Part shown: one piece after another, positions 63,319-64,000 of the stretch
Layout: every line of letters starts with the position of its first letter
How positions within the stretch are numbered: position 1 is the first letter of the stretch
Notes under the pieces: generated by a model
Seen by the model: only the letters and a program-made list of their open reading frames with translations
The model's database searches: none
What the model was told of the DNA's origin: nothing
DNA from: Herbinix sp.
GTDB taxonomy: Bacteria; Bacillota; Clostridia; Lachnospirales; Lachnospiraceae
Direction: 5' to 3'
Length of the DNA stretch: 64,000 nt
Assembly (NCBI GenBank): GCA_029238935.1
Contig: JAQZBN010000027.1
Coordinates: 1-64,000, forward strand
Made by a program: the position numbers and the translations under genes

Positions 63319-64000
63319 ATGTCATATAGGATCATAGGAGATAGTTGTACAGATTTACCGAAGAATTTAAAAGAAGATGAGCATTTTCGTTTGGTACCAT
63401 TAACTTTAATCGTGGATGATGTCTCAATAGAAGATAATGAAAATTTTGATCAGCAGGATTTTCTACATCGTGTGAAGATGAGTCCTAATAGTCCGAAATC
63501 AGCATGCCCTTCTCCCGAGGATTATATGAAGGAATTTGCTTATGATGGAGATATCTACGTTATCACACTGTCATCTGCTTTAAGTGGTTCCTATAATAGT
63601 GCTGAAGTAGCAAAAGGAATATACCTAGAAGAACATCCGAATAAAAATATTGCAATTATTGATTCACGCTCTGCATCCGTAGGTCAAACCTTATTAGGGA
63701 TGAAAATAAAGGAACTGGTGGAAGCAGGAAAAGAGTTTTCTGAAATAGTAAATGTAGTTACTACTTACCGGGATGAGATGAAGACAAAGTTCGTTCTGGA
63801 ATCACTTGATACACTTAGAAAAAATGGTCGCCTTACCGGTTTGCAAGCGATTATCTGCAGTGCTCTGAATATAAAACCTGTGATGGGTGCTACAATGGAA
63901 GGTACCATCTGTAAATTAGACCAGGCAAGAGGTATTGTTAAAGCACTTATGACCATGGCGAAAGCGATCGAACAGGATGTATTTAAACCTCAGGAGCGTA
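63319..64000 (+). CDS. DegV family fatty-acid-binding protein, 5' part
   Basis: The gene runs off the right edge; about 227 codons are present. It opens MSYRIIGDSCTDLPKNLKED with the DegV Asp-Ser and Thr-Asp ligand motif, then ITLSSALSGSYNSAEVAK and IDSRSASVGQTLLGMK, which line the fatty-acid carboxylate pocket, and LRKNGRLTG. DegV-type proteins bind fatty acids; FakB members feed them to the FakA kinase. Whether this one is a FakB is not decided. The ATG has AGGAGGAC upstream. Confidence 0.9.
   Translation, partial: MSYRIIGDSCTDLPKNLKEDEHFRLVPLTLIVDDVSIEDNENFDQQDFLHRVKMSPNSPKSACPSPEDYMKEFAYDGDIYVITLSSALSGSYNSAEVAKGIYLEEHPNKNIAIIDSRSASVGQTLLGMKIKELVEAGKEFSEIVNVVTTYRDEMKTKFVLESLDTLRKNGRLTGLQAIICSALNIKPVMGATMEGTICKLDQARGIVKALMTMAKAIEQDVFKPQER

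Noticed and set aside
1-64000. CRISPR array or prophage structural genes
   Set aside because: No regularly spaced identical repeats with unique spacers and no capsid, tail or terminase genes are visible anywhere in the window.

Overview
The window looks like the chromosome of a low-GC, anaerobic, probably spore-forming Firmicute of the Lachnospiraceae (Clostridium cluster XIVa) type. The evidence is the AT-rich sequence, strong AGGAGG ribosome sites, a type III glutamine synthetase, rubrerythrin, a FabT/FabK-type fatty-acid operon, a perfect CIRCE element, a T-box leader, and sporulation-associated families (YtvI-like, YaaH-like LysM, DUF1540). This is inference from gene content; there is no 16S gene in the window.

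Layout. 1-3040 is the accessory end. It holds the 3' end of a group II intron, an orphan membrane-anchored protein, a PadR regulator with a DUF2812 membrane protein, a broken tyrosine recombinase, and an intact tRNA-Gly whose 3' end is duplicated as a 29-bp direct repeat, which is the signature of an integration site. 3171-8726 has a nitroreductase with an AraC regulator, divergent from a heterodimeric ABC exporter pair. 9185-15587 holds mutY, an SH3b lipoprotein overlapping a YkuD L,D-transpeptidase, and a LysR regulator divergent from leuBCD. 15888-22884 holds an ABC-2 transporter, a half-size EamA protein, a LysM/helical protein, a small DUF1540 protein, a YtvI-like permease, and a Pit phosphate permease with its PhoU-like partner. 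23301-32457 is amino-acid metabolism (ilvD, ilvB, serC-serA-DUF1015), then rubrerythrin and a YesL-like protein.

32695-45178 is the metabolic core: glnN behind a leader terminator, then fabT-fabH-acpP-fabK-fabD-fabG-fabF-accB-fabZ-accC-accD-accA. This one locus encodes malonyl-CoA formation and the elongation cycle, and its promoter overlaps a perfect FabT-type palindrome. The operon ends in a strong terminator at 45228-45270.

45514-64000 is mixed: an APH-fold kinase, a T-box-controlled short alanyl-tRNA synthetase, a LysM protein with a ruined GH18 active site, an ABC-F protein with a degenerate second Walker A, an SGNH hydrolase, an aldo/keto reductase with ferredoxin tail, a tight four-gene cluster (alpha/beta hydrolase, condensation-fold acyltransferase, zinc-ribbon membrane protein, TraX), htpG behind CIRCE with a His/Cys-rich insertion, and the start of a DegV protein.

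The best candidate for an undescribed system is the acyl-handling cluster at 56135-59785. The HtpG metal-like insertion, the serC-serA-DUF1015 unit, and the tRNA-Gly repeat region are also worth checking.
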